A stretch of 64,000 nucleotides of DNA from Martinezella lusitana (GCF_010668395.1 NZ_WUEY01000019.1:62001-126000); one strand, 5' to 3'; counted from the stretch's first letter, positions 41,995 through 52,559 are shown. The notes: generated by a model not told the origin, from the letters alone. Program-made: numbers and translations.

Positions 41995-44478
41995 CTAGCC
42001 GCCGGCAAGTTTTCCGGAGAGGGCCGACGCCAGGTCACGGATACCGGTGCTGGTGAGCGAATCCTCATGCCAGCCATCGATATCGACCACCGGGCAATCG
42101 TCGCCGATCGCATCGCCCCAGCCGAACCGCAACTGGCGCGCGCGCGCATGCGTTGCGCTGCTTCGCAGCAGGACGACGCTGGGATCCTTTGTTTGCGGCG
42201 GCTTGTAGTGACGTGCTGCCGCGACCAGCAGCTTGGTCACGGCTTCGTTCGCTTCCTCCTCAGGCGAATACTGCCCGGCCTTGACGCCGAATATCCGCAG
42301 AAGCGACAGCGAAACCTCGAACTCCTTGAGATAGTCGATCAGCCGTATGCGGCGGGACAGGAGCTTTCTGGTGAAGTAGGCAAGGCGCTTGCGCCGCCGC
42401 TCCCGGTTCCACTGCTTCTGCTCACGCTTCGGCAGGGAGGCGAAATATCCCGGAGCCCATGCATCGATGATTGCCGTCACGCCGACGTCCGTGCCTCTTT
42501 CCCGCAATTGCCGGCTGACCTCCATCGCAAGGACGCCATTGACGCAGAGCCCGACGATGGCGACACGCCCAACGGTCTTGCCGATCTGCATGGCATCTAT
42601 CGCCTGGCTGGCGATATCCTCGATGCGCAGCCGATCCAGCCCCTTTGCCAGATCCGCGTGGAACATGTTGACGTTATGTACCGAAACCTCGTCCGGCATC
42701 GCATTGGCTAGGCGGTAATACAGAAACGGATGGTTGAGCGTATAGACCGCGCCGATCCCCGTGCCATGCTTGCAGGCGATCAGCTCCCACGGATTTACCG
42801 CTTTCGCCGGGGGTGCCGACGCTTCACCGACATCAAAGATCGCAGCTGCAAAGCCTGCAAACGTCGGCTGCTTGAATAGAAGCTGCAATGTCGGTGCAGC
42901 ATCGAATCTTGCGCGTATTTCCGATAGGAGCCGTAGCGCGAGAAGCGAGTGGCCGCCGAGTGCGAAGAAATCATCATCCGGGCGTATTTGCGGAACCTGT
43001 AGGACCTCTTTCCAAAGCCCAGCAAGCGCGTCCATTCGCGTATCGACCGGCGTCGCGCTTGCGATGGCGCCATCCATCGGCGCAGCCTTGGCGGAAGCCG
43101 GCGTCCCCCGTTCCGGCGCAACGAGCGAAGAAAGCGGCGCCTCAGGGTGTTCGAGAGCGATTTCATAAGCGTCCTTCCATAGCTGCAGGAGGCTTTCGAT
43201 CGTGGCGGCTTCGAACAGGTCGGCATTGTACTCGATCGACATGCGCCAGCCGGTCGGCCGGCCGATCATGATGAAGCTAAGATCGTAGATGACGCCGGGT
43301 GACTGCGAGGGCGAGCTGATCAGCTCGAAACCGCCATAGCGGCGATCCTCGAGAAAGGCCTTCTGCAGGTTGAAGTTGACGGAGATCAGCGGGTTGCGGG
43401 CCGGATCGCGCACCGGGTTGATGAGTTCGACGAGCTTGTTGAACGGCATGCGCTGATGGTTCAGCGCGCCTTCGATCGTGGTGCTGACGCGACGAATATG
43501 GTCGGCAAAGCTGACGTCGGAACTGAAATCGAAACGCAGGACCAGATTGTTGATGAAGACGCCGATCATGTCTTCCAGATCGCTATGTTCGCGCCCGGCG
43601 ATCTGCGAACCGAACAGGACCGTCGGGGCCTGCGTCAACCGATGGAGGGCTGCGCTCAAAACGGCCGCTCCGAAGCTGTATTGCGAGACGCGGTGCGCGC
43701 GCGCGGCCGCGTCCATGCGATCCGTGAATGCCGGCGGCTGCGCGATGGAAAGAATATCGCCGCGATTGGTTTTGACCTGCCCGCGCGGCAGATCGGGTGC
43801 GACTTCGAAATAGGGGGCACCCAGCAGCGTCTCGCGCCAGAAGGTCTTCTCCGTCTCGAAGCCGTAGCTTTGCAGGTATTCCTGCTGCCAGAGGGCGTAA
43901 TCGCCATACTGCAACGGTAGCTCGGGCAGGACCGGCGGCCGCCCTGCGTCGATCGCCGCCGCTATTTCACCGACTTCGCGCCCGAGAACGCGGATGGACC
44001 AGCCGTCGAAGCAGCTTTGATGCGCGGTAATCAGCAGAAAGCCGCGCTCGTTTTCAGCCATCAGCAGGGTCACGCGCAATAGACCCGGTATGGAAAGGTC
44101 GAAGGGCGCTTGCGCCGTCTCCTCGCCGATCGACAGGATTCTTGACTGGCGCTGTTCCGGCGGCATGCCGCGGAGATCGATCACCGACATCTTGAAGTTG
44201 ACGTCGCTGAAGGCCTGCTGGAAGGGCTGGCCTCCCTTTTCGATGAACCGCGTTCTCAGTATTTCGTGGCGTTGAATGACCTTTCGAAAGGCCGCTTCAA
44301 GGGTCGCAACCTTGAAGGAGCCGCGGATCTCCCACCGAACCGCGACATTCAGCGCCGGATTGCCGGGATTGAGCTGATCGAGGATCCAGCAGCGCAACTG
44401 CGTCTGCGTGCACGGAAATTCACCGATGATGCTTGGTGCGGCAACCGAACCGCTTGGACTATTGTCAACCGTACTCAT
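41995..44478 (-). CDS. NRPS termination protein: condensation - PCP - thioesterase
   Basis: This 827-residue protein has a condensation domain (about 20-455), a carrier domain (about 480-550, with LGGHSL, phosphopantetheine Ser511) and a C-terminal alpha/beta-hydrolase thioesterase (about 570-825). The condensation motif reads HQSCFDGWS (153-161), so the catalytic second His of HHxxxDG is Gln154, while Asp158 and Gly159 remain. The thioesterase nucleophile motif is GLCVNG (Cys645 in place of Ser), with Asp672 and His804 as likely triad partners. No adenylation domain is present. Its start overlaps the upstream stop (ATGA). It probably accepts the chain from the PKS-NRPS protein and releases it by hydrolysis, cyclisation or transfer. 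Confidence 0.88.
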   Translation of the reverse strand: MSTVDNSPSGSVAAPSIIGEFPCTQTQLRCWILDQLNPGNPALNVAVRWEIRGSFKVATLEAAFRKVIQRHEILRTRFIEKGGQPFQQAFSDVNFKMSVIDLRGMPPEQRQSRILSIGEETAQAPFDLSIPGLLRVTLLMAENERGFLLITAHQSCFDGWSIRVLGREVGEIAAAIDAGRPPVLPELPLQYGDYALWQQEYLQSYGFETEKTFWRETLLGAPYFEVAPDLPRGQVKTNRGDILSIAQPPAFTDRMDAAARAHRVSQYSFGAAVLSAALHRLTQAPTVLFGSQIAGREHSDLEDMIGVFINNLVLRFDFSSDVSFADHIRRVSTTIEGALNHQRMPFNKLVELINPVRDPARNPLISVNFNLQKAFLEDRRYGGFELISSPSQSPGVIYDLSFIMIGRPTGWRMSIEYNADLFEAATIESLLQLWKDAYEIALEHPEAPLSSLVAPERGTPASAKAAPMDGAIASATPVDTRMDALAGLWKEVLQVPQIRPDDDFFALGGHSLLALRLLSEIRARFDAAPTLQLLFKQPTFAGFAAAIFDVGEASAPPAKAVNPWELIACKHGTGIGAVYTLNHPFLYYRLANAMPDEVSVHNVNMFHADLAKGLDRLRIEDIASQAIDAMQIGKTVGRVAIVGLCVNGVLAMEVSRQLRERGTDVGVTAIIDAWAPGYFASLPKREQKQWNRERRRKRLAYFTRKLLSRRIRLIDYLKEFEVSLSLLRIFGVKAGQYSPEEEANEAVTKLLVAAARHYKPPQTKDPSVVLLRSSATHARARQLRFGWGDAIGDDCPVVDIDGWHEDSLTSTGIRDLASALSGKLAGG

Positions 44479-47400
44479 AGAGCTGCCCCCAGGCCGCGGC
44501 GTGCGCCGTTACGAAAATCACGCAAGGATGGTGTGTGTAGCTGGACGGGATCGGACAGAACCTCCCCCTGGCTGTCGGCGAAGGCCGCCAGCGCGGCAAC
44601 CGTCGGATGGCGCAGCAGATGTTTTGCTTCCAGCGGCAAGCCGTTGTCGCGCATGCGGGCGGCGATACGGAAGATGGTCAGCGAATCCGCACCGAGCGCA
44701 TAGAGATTGTCGTCGATGCCGATATCGCTGAGGTTCAGAACATCCTGCCATATCGTCAGCAGCCGCTGTTCCATCTCGGTTTTCGCCTGGACCTTGACCG
44801 GTGCGGCCTCACGCTGCGGTATGCCGCGTTGCTGCAAGGTTTTGCGATCGAGCTTTCCGTTGGCGGTATGCGGCAGCTCCTCTTCCATCACCCAGAAGCT
44901 CGGCACCATATGCGCCGGCAGGTTGGCTTTGGCGTGGGCCGCGATATTGGCCGCGGACGTCTCGTTGCCATTTGCGTTCGGCACGATGTAGCAGACCAGA
45001 GAGCGATCGCCCTTGGCGTTTTCTGCGACCACGACGGCGCATTGGCGTACACCTTCGGCCTTGGAAATGACGGCCTCTATGTCGCCGAGTTCGATGCGGA
45101 AGCCGCGCAACTTGATCTGCTGGTCGCGGCGCCCGAGCAATTGCAACGAACCGTCCGCAAGCCGCCGCCCGACGTCGCCGGTCTTGTAGAGGCGCATCGG
45201 CCTGCCGACGGCAAAGCAATGCGGGATGAAGGCCTTTTCGGTCAGATCGAGGCGATCGAAATAGCCTTCCGCCAGCCCGTCGCCGCCGATGTGCAGCTCG
45301 CCGATGACGCCGATGGGCGCGATATTCTCGCTCTGATCGAGGATGTAGAGCTGCGTGTTTGCTATCGGATGGCCGATCGTGATCGGCTGATCGGCATCCG
45401 TGACGCGTTGCAACGACGACCAGATCGTCGTTTCCGTCGGCCCGTACATGTTCCAGAGTTCGCCGCCGATCGCCAGCAGGGAGCGCGCCAGTTCCTTGGG
45501 CAGGGGCTCCCCGCCGCACAGCATCTTCAGCGTCCGCCGCTCCTTCAGGCCAGCCTCGACCAGCATCTGCCATAGCGTCGGCGTAGCCTGCAGCACCGTG
45601 GCTTCGTGTTCGCCAATGAGCTTGACCAGAGCAAACCCGTCCTGAACCTGGCTACGGCTGGCGATGACGACTTTCCCGCCCGTGATCAGCGGCAGGTAAA
45701 GTTCCAGGCCGGCGATATCGAAGGAAATGGTCGTGACCGCGACGAGCGTATCGCTCGCATCGAATCCAGGCTCCCTGGCCATGGAGAGAAGGAAGTTCGT
45801 CAGGGACCGATGCGAGACCTCGACGCCTTTCGGCATGCCGGTCGAACCCGAGGTGAAGATGATATAGGCGGATGCCGTCGTATCCACCGGCAAGGTCTTC
45901 AGGGGAAGGCCGGTCATCGAGCTGATCGCCTTGGCGTCCTTGTCGAGCCGGATGACGGGAGTCTGCGCGGCGGCGAGCCGGGCCGTGTCGTCGCTGTCGC
46001 AAAGCAGGCCGCCGATGCGCGCGACATCCAGCGTCTGCCGCAGGCGTGGCTCTGGATGAGCCGGATCCATCGGCACATAGGTATGCCCTGCCTTCATGAC
46101 CGCGAGGAGCGCGACGATCATGTTCAGCGAGCGTTCGACCAGTATGGCGATGCGCTGACCAGGATCGGGAATTGCCATCTGGAGGTAGAGGGCGAGCTGG
46201 TTTGAGCGCATTTCCAGCTCACCGTAGCTGATCGTCTCGCCATCATGCTGCGCAGCGACGGCATTCGGATGTTCGGCCGCCCGCTTGGTGAAGAGCGAGA
46301 AGACGAACTGATCATGATCGTAAGGCGCGGCTGTCCGATTGAGATCGTCGATCAGCCATGACTTCTCCTGCGCGGACAGCAACGGCAGTTCGCCGACCTT
46401 GCGCTCCATGTCGTTTGCCAGTGCGGCGGCCAGCGTCGAGAAGTGGCCAATCCATCGTTCGACCGTCGCGCGATCGAAGACATCGGCGTTGTAGTCGACG
46501 TCGATGCGGATATGGTCGGACGCCTCGATCATGTTGAAGAAGAGATCGAAGTTGGAGAAGGCTTTCGCGTTCGGCTCCATCGTCGATTTCAGGTCGCCGA
46601 ACGTCGAGCCGCCGGCCACGCGTTCGAGGTTGAACTGGATTTCAGTGAGCGGCAGCCGCCTTGGATCGCGTTTTGTATCCAGCTTGCGCACCAGGGTGCC
46701 GTATGTGTAGTCCTGATGCTCGAAGGCCTGGAAGACCAGTTGCTGCGTTGCCTTCAGATGGGCGGCGAACGCCTCTGCCCGCAATACCGATTGACGCAGC
46801 GGCAGCAGATTGACGCAATGCCCGACCAGGGTCCGGCCATCCAGCAGGCTTTGTCCGGCCGATGGAATGGCGATGACGATATCGTCCTGACCGGACAAGC
46901 GCGATATCATTACCTGCAGCGTGGCCAGCAGGGTCGAAAACAGCGTGGCCCCCGATTTGGCGCCTTTCTTCTTCAGAGCCTTGTAGACGTCCGCGTCGAT
47001 ATAGCCGGTGCAGGTTCCGCCTGCGAAGCTGCGATATTCCGGACGCGGCCGGTCGAGCGGCAGGTCGGGCAGGTCCGGAACGGTCTTGAACTGATCCAGC
47101 CAGAACTGCTCGGTTGCCTGGGATTTTTCCGGCCTGGGAGAAAGATCCGTCGAATAGGTCGCGAAGGAGAGCGCCGGCTCAAAGTGCGGAGCATTGCCCG
47201 CCTTGAAGGCTTCATAAGCCGCCGACAGCTCTTCGACGAACGTGTTGATCGACCAGCCGTCGCAGATGATGTGATGGGCCGTGAAGACCAGCACATGTTT
47301 TTCAGGCGCCAGCTTGGCGATGCTCGCGCGAACAAGCGGGCCGTTGATGAGATCGAATGGCGTATGGGCCTCGTCGTCCACGAAGTCGGCCAGGTCCTTC

Positions 47401-50400
47401 ATGTCGAAGCCTTCGAGGATCGGCAGATCGAGCTTGAAGTCCGGAATGAACTGGAAATGCTCGCCACCGCGGTCGAAACGAATATGAAAGGCGTCGTGGC
47501 GCGCAATGACCGTGTCGAAGGCGCTCTTGATGGCCGCCTCGTTCAGGATCCCTTCCAGCGTCAGCGAGAAGGACTCGTTGAATGAGCAGGACGCCTCGTC
47601 ACCCGCCTGCGCCGCAAGCCATATTTCTGTCTGGGCTTCCGTCAACGGCGCGGACAGAGGCTTTGCAACGGATGCCAACGCCTGCTTCGGAGGGGCGGAT
47701 AGCTCCTCTCTTGCCGTGAATATCCCCACGGCCTGCATGGCATCGAGGCTGTCGCGGAATGCTTTCGCAATGAAGTCGAAGTCATCCTCGCTGTGGGCTG
47801 TCGTCAGGAAGCAGGGATAACCGTCCTGGATATGGACCCCATTCAGCCGCATCTGGGCATAGAACAGGGCTCCGAGCGGATCCTGGCTGGAAAAGTCGGT
47901 CGCGAACCAGCTCTTGTAGCCGTGAACGACATCGGCAATGCCGCGCCGGGCAAGATCGGCCTTGATCTCGGCAACCATCGCCTGCGTCCGCTCGGCGACA
48001 CGGTCGTAGAGAGCGGATCCCTCTCCCTTGATGTGGTGCAGCACGGCGTTTGCGGCGGCAAGCGTCAGCGGATGGCGGACGAAGGTGCCGGCAAAGAATG
48101 TCGGGGCCGTCATCGGAACGGAACTGTCGCCATAGGCCCAGTGGCCGCCGTCGAGCGCGTCCATGAAGCGCGGGCTGCCGACAAGCACGCCGATCGGCAT
48201 TCCGCCGCCGACGACCTTGCCATAGGTCGCCATGTCGCCCTTGATGCCCCAGATCGCCTGCATGCCGCCCGGATCGACGCGGAAGCCGGTGACGACCTCG
48301 TCGAAGACCAGCGCGAATTCGGATCTGGTGGCGATGTCGCGCAGTTCCAGCACGAAGTCTCGCGGCTGCAGTTCCGGATGCCGGCTCTGGATCGGCTCGA
48401 TGATGACCGCGGCGATATCTTCGGCGTTGGCGCGGATGAAATCGAGACTTTCCGGAGCGCCGTAGCGCAACACCGTCATGTTGGACACGGATGCCATCGG
48501 GATGCCGGATGCGACCGGAAGCGCGATCGGCTTGTCGGCGCGGTTGCGGCCCTTGACCAGAACCTCGTCGAACTGGCCATGATAGTCGTTGGCAAAGACC
48601 ACGACGCGGTCGCGGCCGGTGACTGCGCGGGCAAGCCGCATCGCCGCCATGACAGCCTCCGAGCCGGTATTGCAGAAGGTGACGCGCTCATGACCGGTGA
48701 TTTGGGCGATCATCCTTGCAACGTCGCCGGCAAGCGGCGTCTGCGGGCCGATGGCAAATCCACGGTCGGCCTGAGCCTTGACGGCGTCGATGACGAAATC
48801 GGGTGCGTGGCCGAAGGCGGTCTGCCCGAAGCCATTGACCAGGTCGACATATTTATTGCCGTCGACATCCCAGATATAGGCGCCCTTGGAATGGTCGCAG
48901 ACGATCGGGAAGACCATCTCCTTCCAATCCACCCGGAAGCCCGACGCGGAACGGGGGTCGGCGAGATGCCCGCGATGCTCCTGTGTAAAGCTCTTGGACC
49001 TGGCGTTCTTGGTTTCATAGGCCTTGGTGAGGCTGGCTATGAAATCCTGCTTGGCTGTGGAAATCTCCGATGCCACGCTCTTCGCATTCGGGCGGTAGAG
49101 CTTGATGCGTTCGGTGCCGAAATCGCTTTCGGCGGCTGCAACGGGAGCCGGTGCGCTTGCCGCGGCCTGCGGCGGCGGCACAGTGGCCGCTGTCGGCGTC
49201 GCGCCCGGGGCCGCCGGGGTCAATGCAGCCTGGGGGTTGCCCTGCATGGTCTGCAGCATCACCAGCTGTTGGGCAAACAGGGCTTGCGCCATCTGGATCT
49301 GGGATTGCATCACCGTGGCGAGATCCGATGCCGCAGCCGGCATCGATGCGATCTGGGCGGCCGGCGGCATGGTTGCGGGCGCTATCTGCATGGGCATAGC
49401 CGGCATCGGCGCGGCAGCGACGGGAGAGGCGGCCGGCATGGGCTCAACCGCCTTGACCGCTTCGGGTGGCATTTGCCGATCGAGATAAACAGCCAGATCG
49501 GCAACGGAAGGGATGTCACTCAGCAGCTCCCGGAAGGAGATCTTGACCTTGAAGTCCTTCTCGATGCGCTGGGCAAACTGACCGACGAAAAGCGAGTCGA
49601 AGCCAAGTTCCAGGAATGTCGCCGTCCGCTCGTCCGGTCCCAGCGTTTCGCCCGACATGTCGCTCAGCAAGGTCAGAAGGGCGGTTTCCAACTGCGGCAG
49701 GCGGCTGGATATGAGAATTGGTGCTGCAACGTTCATCGCTCGATTCTCCTCGGTGAGGTTGACGTCAGAGACTAGGGAATCGCTTGCCGGGCGACTCTCC
49801 GCGTTGATGCCGCCGTTCCGCGTCGATGCGCGACGTGCGGAAGGGGGGGCATCGATCCAGTGGCGCTGTCTCTGGAATGGATAGGTCGGCAGGGACAATC
49901 GCTGCCGGGCTGCGGCCGGGAGAGCCGGCCAACCAAGCCGGCAGCCCGTCATCCACAGCTTGCCGTGGGCTTCCGCCAGAGTTTCGGCGGCAGCAGAGGC
50001 CCGGTCGTGTTCGGGCAGGGATTGTATGACAGCCGCAAGATTGTCGCGGGCGATGGTTTGAGCGGCGAAGACCGACAAGGTGCGCCCCGGCCCGACTTCC
50101 AGAAGAACGGGTTTGCGATCGCGACACAGCGTGGCGAGCCCATCGGCAAAACGGACGGTATCGCGGCAATGCATGGCCCAATAGCCGGGAGAGGTCGCCA
50201 GCTCGTTGGTCTGCCAATCGCCGGTGACGCTCGAGATGAAGGGTATGGTAGCCGTGCCGTAGGTGACTTTCTCCGTCTCCTGGCGCAGCGCCAGAGCGGC
50301 ATCCGTCATCATCGCGGAATGGAAGGCGTGTGACGTATGCAGCCGGCTGAAGGCGATATCGGCAGCGGACAGCGCCGCGCAAACCTTGTCGATGTCGCCA

Positions 50401-52559
50401 AACGGGCCGGAGATGACGCAGAGCTTCGGGGCGTTGATCGCGGCAATCTCGACCTCGCCTTGCAGATAGGAAGCCGTCGTGCTCGCGTCGGCGCGTACCG
50501 ATACCATCGCGCCCTGTGGCTGATGCTGCATCAGTCGCCCGCGATTGGCGACGAGACGCAGGCCGTCTTCGAATGAAATGACATTGGCGAGCGTGGCGGC
50601 AACAAACTCGCCGACGCTATGACCGATCATGGCATACGGCTTCACGCCGCGGCTGAGCCAGAGCCGGGCAAGCGCATATTCGACCAGGTAGAGACAGGGC
50701 TGGGCAATCCGGGTTTCGCGCTGCTCATCGGCAATGGCCTGCGTGGCGGAGCCGGTGTGGCAGATGTAGTCACGCAGATCGAGCCCAAGGGTCATTTTCA
50801 GGAGCTCGGCGCCACGGTCGATCCAGCGGGCAAATTCCGGTTCGGAGCTGTAGAGGCCGGCGCCCATGCCGACATATTGCGCGCCCTGGCCGGGAAACAT
50901 GAATGCGACGGGTGGCTGATCGGCGGCGGCGAACGGTTGATAGTTGTCCGTCGTCAGCTTGACGACCGCCTCATCGAGGCTTCCCGCGGCAACTGCCAGC
51001 CGATGGCCGAATTCGCGTCGTCCCGTTTGAAGCGTATGGGCGAGCTCAGCGACCGAGAGCTTCGGGTTCCAGGTGAGATAATCACTCAGATTGACCCGCA
51101 TCCTCTCAAGGGCGGGCCTGCTGCGCGCCGAAAGGGGGAGGATGTAATGACCCTTTACCTCTTTCGACGTAGTCGAGGGACGAGGAGGTTCCTCCAAAAC
51201 GATATGGACATTCGTGCCGCCTACGCCGAAAGCGCTGACACCGGCTCTTCGTGGTGCCGGGCCCTTCGGCCAGTCGATCGTTGTTGTCGGAATGTAGAAG
51301 GGACTGCCTTCAAGCACGATGTGTGGATTGGGTTGGCGATAGTTCGGCATCGGCGGAATCTTTGCGCTACTCAGCGCCAGCGCCGTCTTGATGAGACCTG
51401 TGACGCCGGCGGCGCAGTCGGTATGGCCGATGGTGCCCTTGACCGATCCAAGCGCACAGCTTGCCGTTCCCGGCGCATCATGTGTGAATGCTCTCGTCAG
51501 TCCGTTGAACTCGATGGGATCGCCGAGCGGCGTGGCGGTGCCGTGGCATTCGATATAGCCGATCGACGAAGGGTCGATGTCGGCATTGGCAATCGCCGCC
51601 GCAATCGCTTCCGCCTGCCCCTCCACGCTCGGCGCGGTGAAGCCCACCTTGTCGCTGCCGTCGTTGTTGATGCCGTAGCCGCGAATGATCGCGTAGATGT
51701 GATCGCCATCCTGAAGCGCATCTTCATAGCGCTTCAGGAGAACGACACCGGCTCCGCTGGCAAAGACCGTTCCCGCGGCGTCGGCGTCGAACGGCCGGCA
51801 GGCGCCATCGGGCGATGCCATTCCGCCTTCCTGATAGAGGTAACCCCTCTTTTGCGGGATCGTGATCGAGACGCCGCCCGCGAGAGCCATGTCGCAGCTG
51901 TAGGTGAGCAGGTTCTGACATGCTTGCGAAACGGCCAGGAGGGAAGTTGAGCATGCCGACTGCAGCGTAAAGGCGGGGCCGCTCAAGTTGAACTTATAGG
52001 CGACGCGCGTGGACAGCGTGTCGTTGAGCGCGCCGACGAGTTCATGGAAGCTTCCGATCTGGTAGTTCGAGGTGAACTCCTCCGCCTTTGCGCGGTCGTG
52101 CAGGACGTTGTTGATCAGGTAGGTCGGCATCGAGGAGCCGGCGAAGACCCCGATCGGGCCGGCATAGCGTTGCGGATCGTAACCGCCGTCCTCGAGCGCC
52201 TCCCAGCATATTTCCAGGAAGATCCGATGTTGCGGATCGGTGATGGCAGCCTCGCGCGGAAACATGCCGAAAAACTCGGCGTCGAACATATCGGCGCCTT
52301 CGAGATGCGGCCTTGCGGCGACGTAGTTGGGTTGCGCCCGCTCTTCGTCGGTGAAGGCGTCTTCGATCTCATCCGGCGAGAACCGCGAAAAGGCGTTCTT
52401 CCCCTCAAGGATCAGTTGCCACAGCTCACCCACCGAGGGGGCGCCTGGAAAGCGGCCGGACATGCCGATAATGGCGATATGACCGGAATTCTGCTCGCTC
52501 TGATCTTCATTGTCCTCGAAATCACGCTCTTCGTCATTCTCCGGGTGATTCCGTTTCAT
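44475..52559 (-). CDS. Hybrid PKS-NRPS: KS-AT-ACP-aminotransferase-C-A-PCP
   Basis: This 2694-residue megasynthase has a ketosynthase (about 27-450, Cys203 in SACSTSL, plus ECHGTATPLGDP and GSVKGTIGH), a malonyl-type acyltransferase (about 560-860, Ser648 in GHSVGE; HAFH motif), a carrier (about 955-1025, Ser989), an Ala/Pro/Met-rich linker, and a class III PLP aminotransferase (about 1180-1620, Lys1448 in YGKVVGGG). A condensation domain (about 1640-2060, intact HHIICDGWS), an adenylation domain (about 2090-2590, FTSGSTGMPKG, NMYGPTETT) and a carrier (about 2595-2665, Ser2626) follow. The ten-residue specificity code reads about D-I-L-Q-L-G-M-I-W-K, which I recall as glycine. The layout resembles McyE/MycA. 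No ketoreductase is present: the aminotransferase converts the beta-keto group to beta-amino. ATG 52559 overlaps the previous stop. Confidence 0.92.
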   Translation of the reverse strand: MKRNHPENDEERDFEDNEDQSEQNSGHIAIIGMSGRFPGAPSVGELWQLILEGKNAFSRFSPDEIEDAFTDEERAQPNYVAARPHLEGADMFDAEFFGMFPREAAITDPQHRIFLEICWEALEDGGYDPQRYAGPIGVFAGSSMPTYLINNVLHDRAKAEEFTSNYQIGSFHELVGALNDTLSTRVAYKFNLSGPAFTLQSACSTSLLAVSQACQNLLTYSCDMALAGGVSITIPQKRGYLYQEGGMASPDGACRPFDADAAGTVFASGAGVVLLKRYEDALQDGDHIYAIIRGYGINNDGSDKVGFTAPSVEGQAEAIAAAIANADIDPSSIGYIECHGTATPLGDPIEFNGLTRAFTHDAPGTASCALGSVKGTIGHTDCAAGVTGLIKTALALSSAKIPPMPNYRQPNPHIVLEGSPFYIPTTTIDWPKGPAPRRAGVSAFGVGGTNVHIVLEEPPRPSTTSKEVKGHYILPLSARSRPALERMRVNLSDYLTWNPKLSVAELAHTLQTGRREFGHRLAVAAGSLDEAVVKLTTDNYQPFAAADQPPVAFMFPGQGAQYVGMGAGLYSSEPEFARWIDRGAELLKMTLGLDLRDYICHTGSATQAIADEQRETRIAQPCLYLVEYALARLWLSRGVKPYAMIGHSVGEFVAATLANVISFEDGLRLVANRGRLMQHQPQGAMVSVRADASTTASYLQGEVEIAAINAPKLCVISGPFGDIDKVCAALSAADIAFSRLHTSHAFHSAMMTDAALALRQETEKVTYGTATIPFISSVTGDWQTNELATSPGYWAMHCRDTVRFADGLATLCRDRKPVLLEVGPGRTLSVFAAQTIARDNLAAVIQSLPEHDRASAAAETLAEAHGKLWMTGCRLGWPALPAAARQRLSLPTYPFQRQRHWIDAPPSARRASTRNGGINAESRPASDSLVSDVNLTEENRAMNVAAPILISSRLPQLETALLTLLSDMSGETLGPDERTATFLELGFDSLFVGQFAQRIEKDFKVKISFRELLSDIPSVADLAVYLDRQMPPEAVKAVEPMPAASPVAAAPMPAMPMQIAPATMPPAAQIASMPAAASDLATVMQSQIQMAQALFAQQLVMLQTMQGNPQAALTPAAPGATPTAATVPPPQAAASAPAPVAAAESDFGTERIKLYRPNAKSVASEISTAKQDFIASLTKAYETKNARSKSFTQEHRGHLADPRSASGFRVDWKEMVFPIVCDHSKGAYIWDVDGNKYVDLVNGFGQTAFGHAPDFVIDAVKAQADRGFAIGPQTPLAGDVARMIAQITGHERVTFCNTGSEAVMAAMRLARAVTGRDRVVVFANDYHGQFDEVLVKGRNRADKPIALPVASGIPMASVSNMTVLRYGAPESLDFIRANAEDIAAVIIEPIQSRHPELQPRDFVLELRDIATRSEFALVFDEVVTGFRVDPGGMQAIWGIKGDMATYGKVVGGGMPIGVLVGSPRFMDALDGGHWAYGDSSVPMTAPTFFAGTFVRHPLTLAAANAVLHHIKGEGSALYDRVAERTQAMVAEIKADLARRGIADVVHGYKSWFATDFSSQDPLGALFYAQMRLNGVHIQDGYPCFLTTAHSEDDFDFIAKAFRDSLDAMQAVGIFTAREELSAPPKQALASVAKPLSAPLTEAQTEIWLAAQAGDEASCSFNESFSLTLEGILNEAAIKSAFDTVIARHDAFHIRFDRGGEHFQFIPDFKLDLPILEGFDMKDLADFVDDEAHTPFDLINGPLVRASIAKLAPEKHVLVFTAHHIICDGWSINTFVEELSAAYEAFKAGNAPHFEPALSFATYSTDLSPRPEKSQATEQFWLDQFKTVPDLPDLPLDRPRPEYRSFAGGTCTGYIDADVYKALKKKGAKSGATLFSTLLATLQVMISRLSGQDDIVIAIPSAGQSLLDGRTLVGHCVNLLPLRQSVLRAEAFAAHLKATQQLVFQAFEHQDYTYGTLVRKLDTKRDPRRLPLTEIQFNLERVAGGSTFGDLKSTMEPNAKAFSNFDLFFNMIEASDHIRIDVDYNADVFDRATVERWIGHFSTLAAALANDMERKVGELPLLSAQEKSWLIDDLNRTAAPYDHDQFVFSLFTKRAAEHPNAVAAQHDGETISYGELEMRSNQLALYLQMAIPDPGQRIAILVERSLNMIVALLAVMKAGHTYVPMDPAHPEPRLRQTLDVARIGGLLCDSDDTARLAAAQTPVIRLDKDAKAISSMTGLPLKTLPVDTTASAYIIFTSGSTGMPKGVEVSHRSLTNFLLSMAREPGFDASDTLVAVTTISFDIAGLELYLPLITGGKVVIASRSQVQDGFALVKLIGEHEATVLQATPTLWQMLVEAGLKERRTLKMLCGGEPLPKELARSLLAIGGELWNMYGPTETTIWSSLQRVTDADQPITIGHPIANTQLYILDQSENIAPIGVIGELHIGGDGLAEGYFDRLDLTEKAFIPHCFAVGRPMRLYKTGDVGRRLADGSLQLLGRRDQQIKLRGFRIELGDIEAVISKAEGVRQCAVVVAENAKGDRSLVCYIVPNANGNETSAANIAAHAKANLPAHMVPSFWVMEEELPHTANGKLDRKTLQQRGIPQREAAPVKVQAKTEMEQRLLTIWQDVLNLSDIGIDDNLYALGADSLTIFRIAARMRDNGLPLEAKHLLRHPTVAALAAFADSQGEVLSDPVQLHTPSLRDFRNGARRGLGAAL

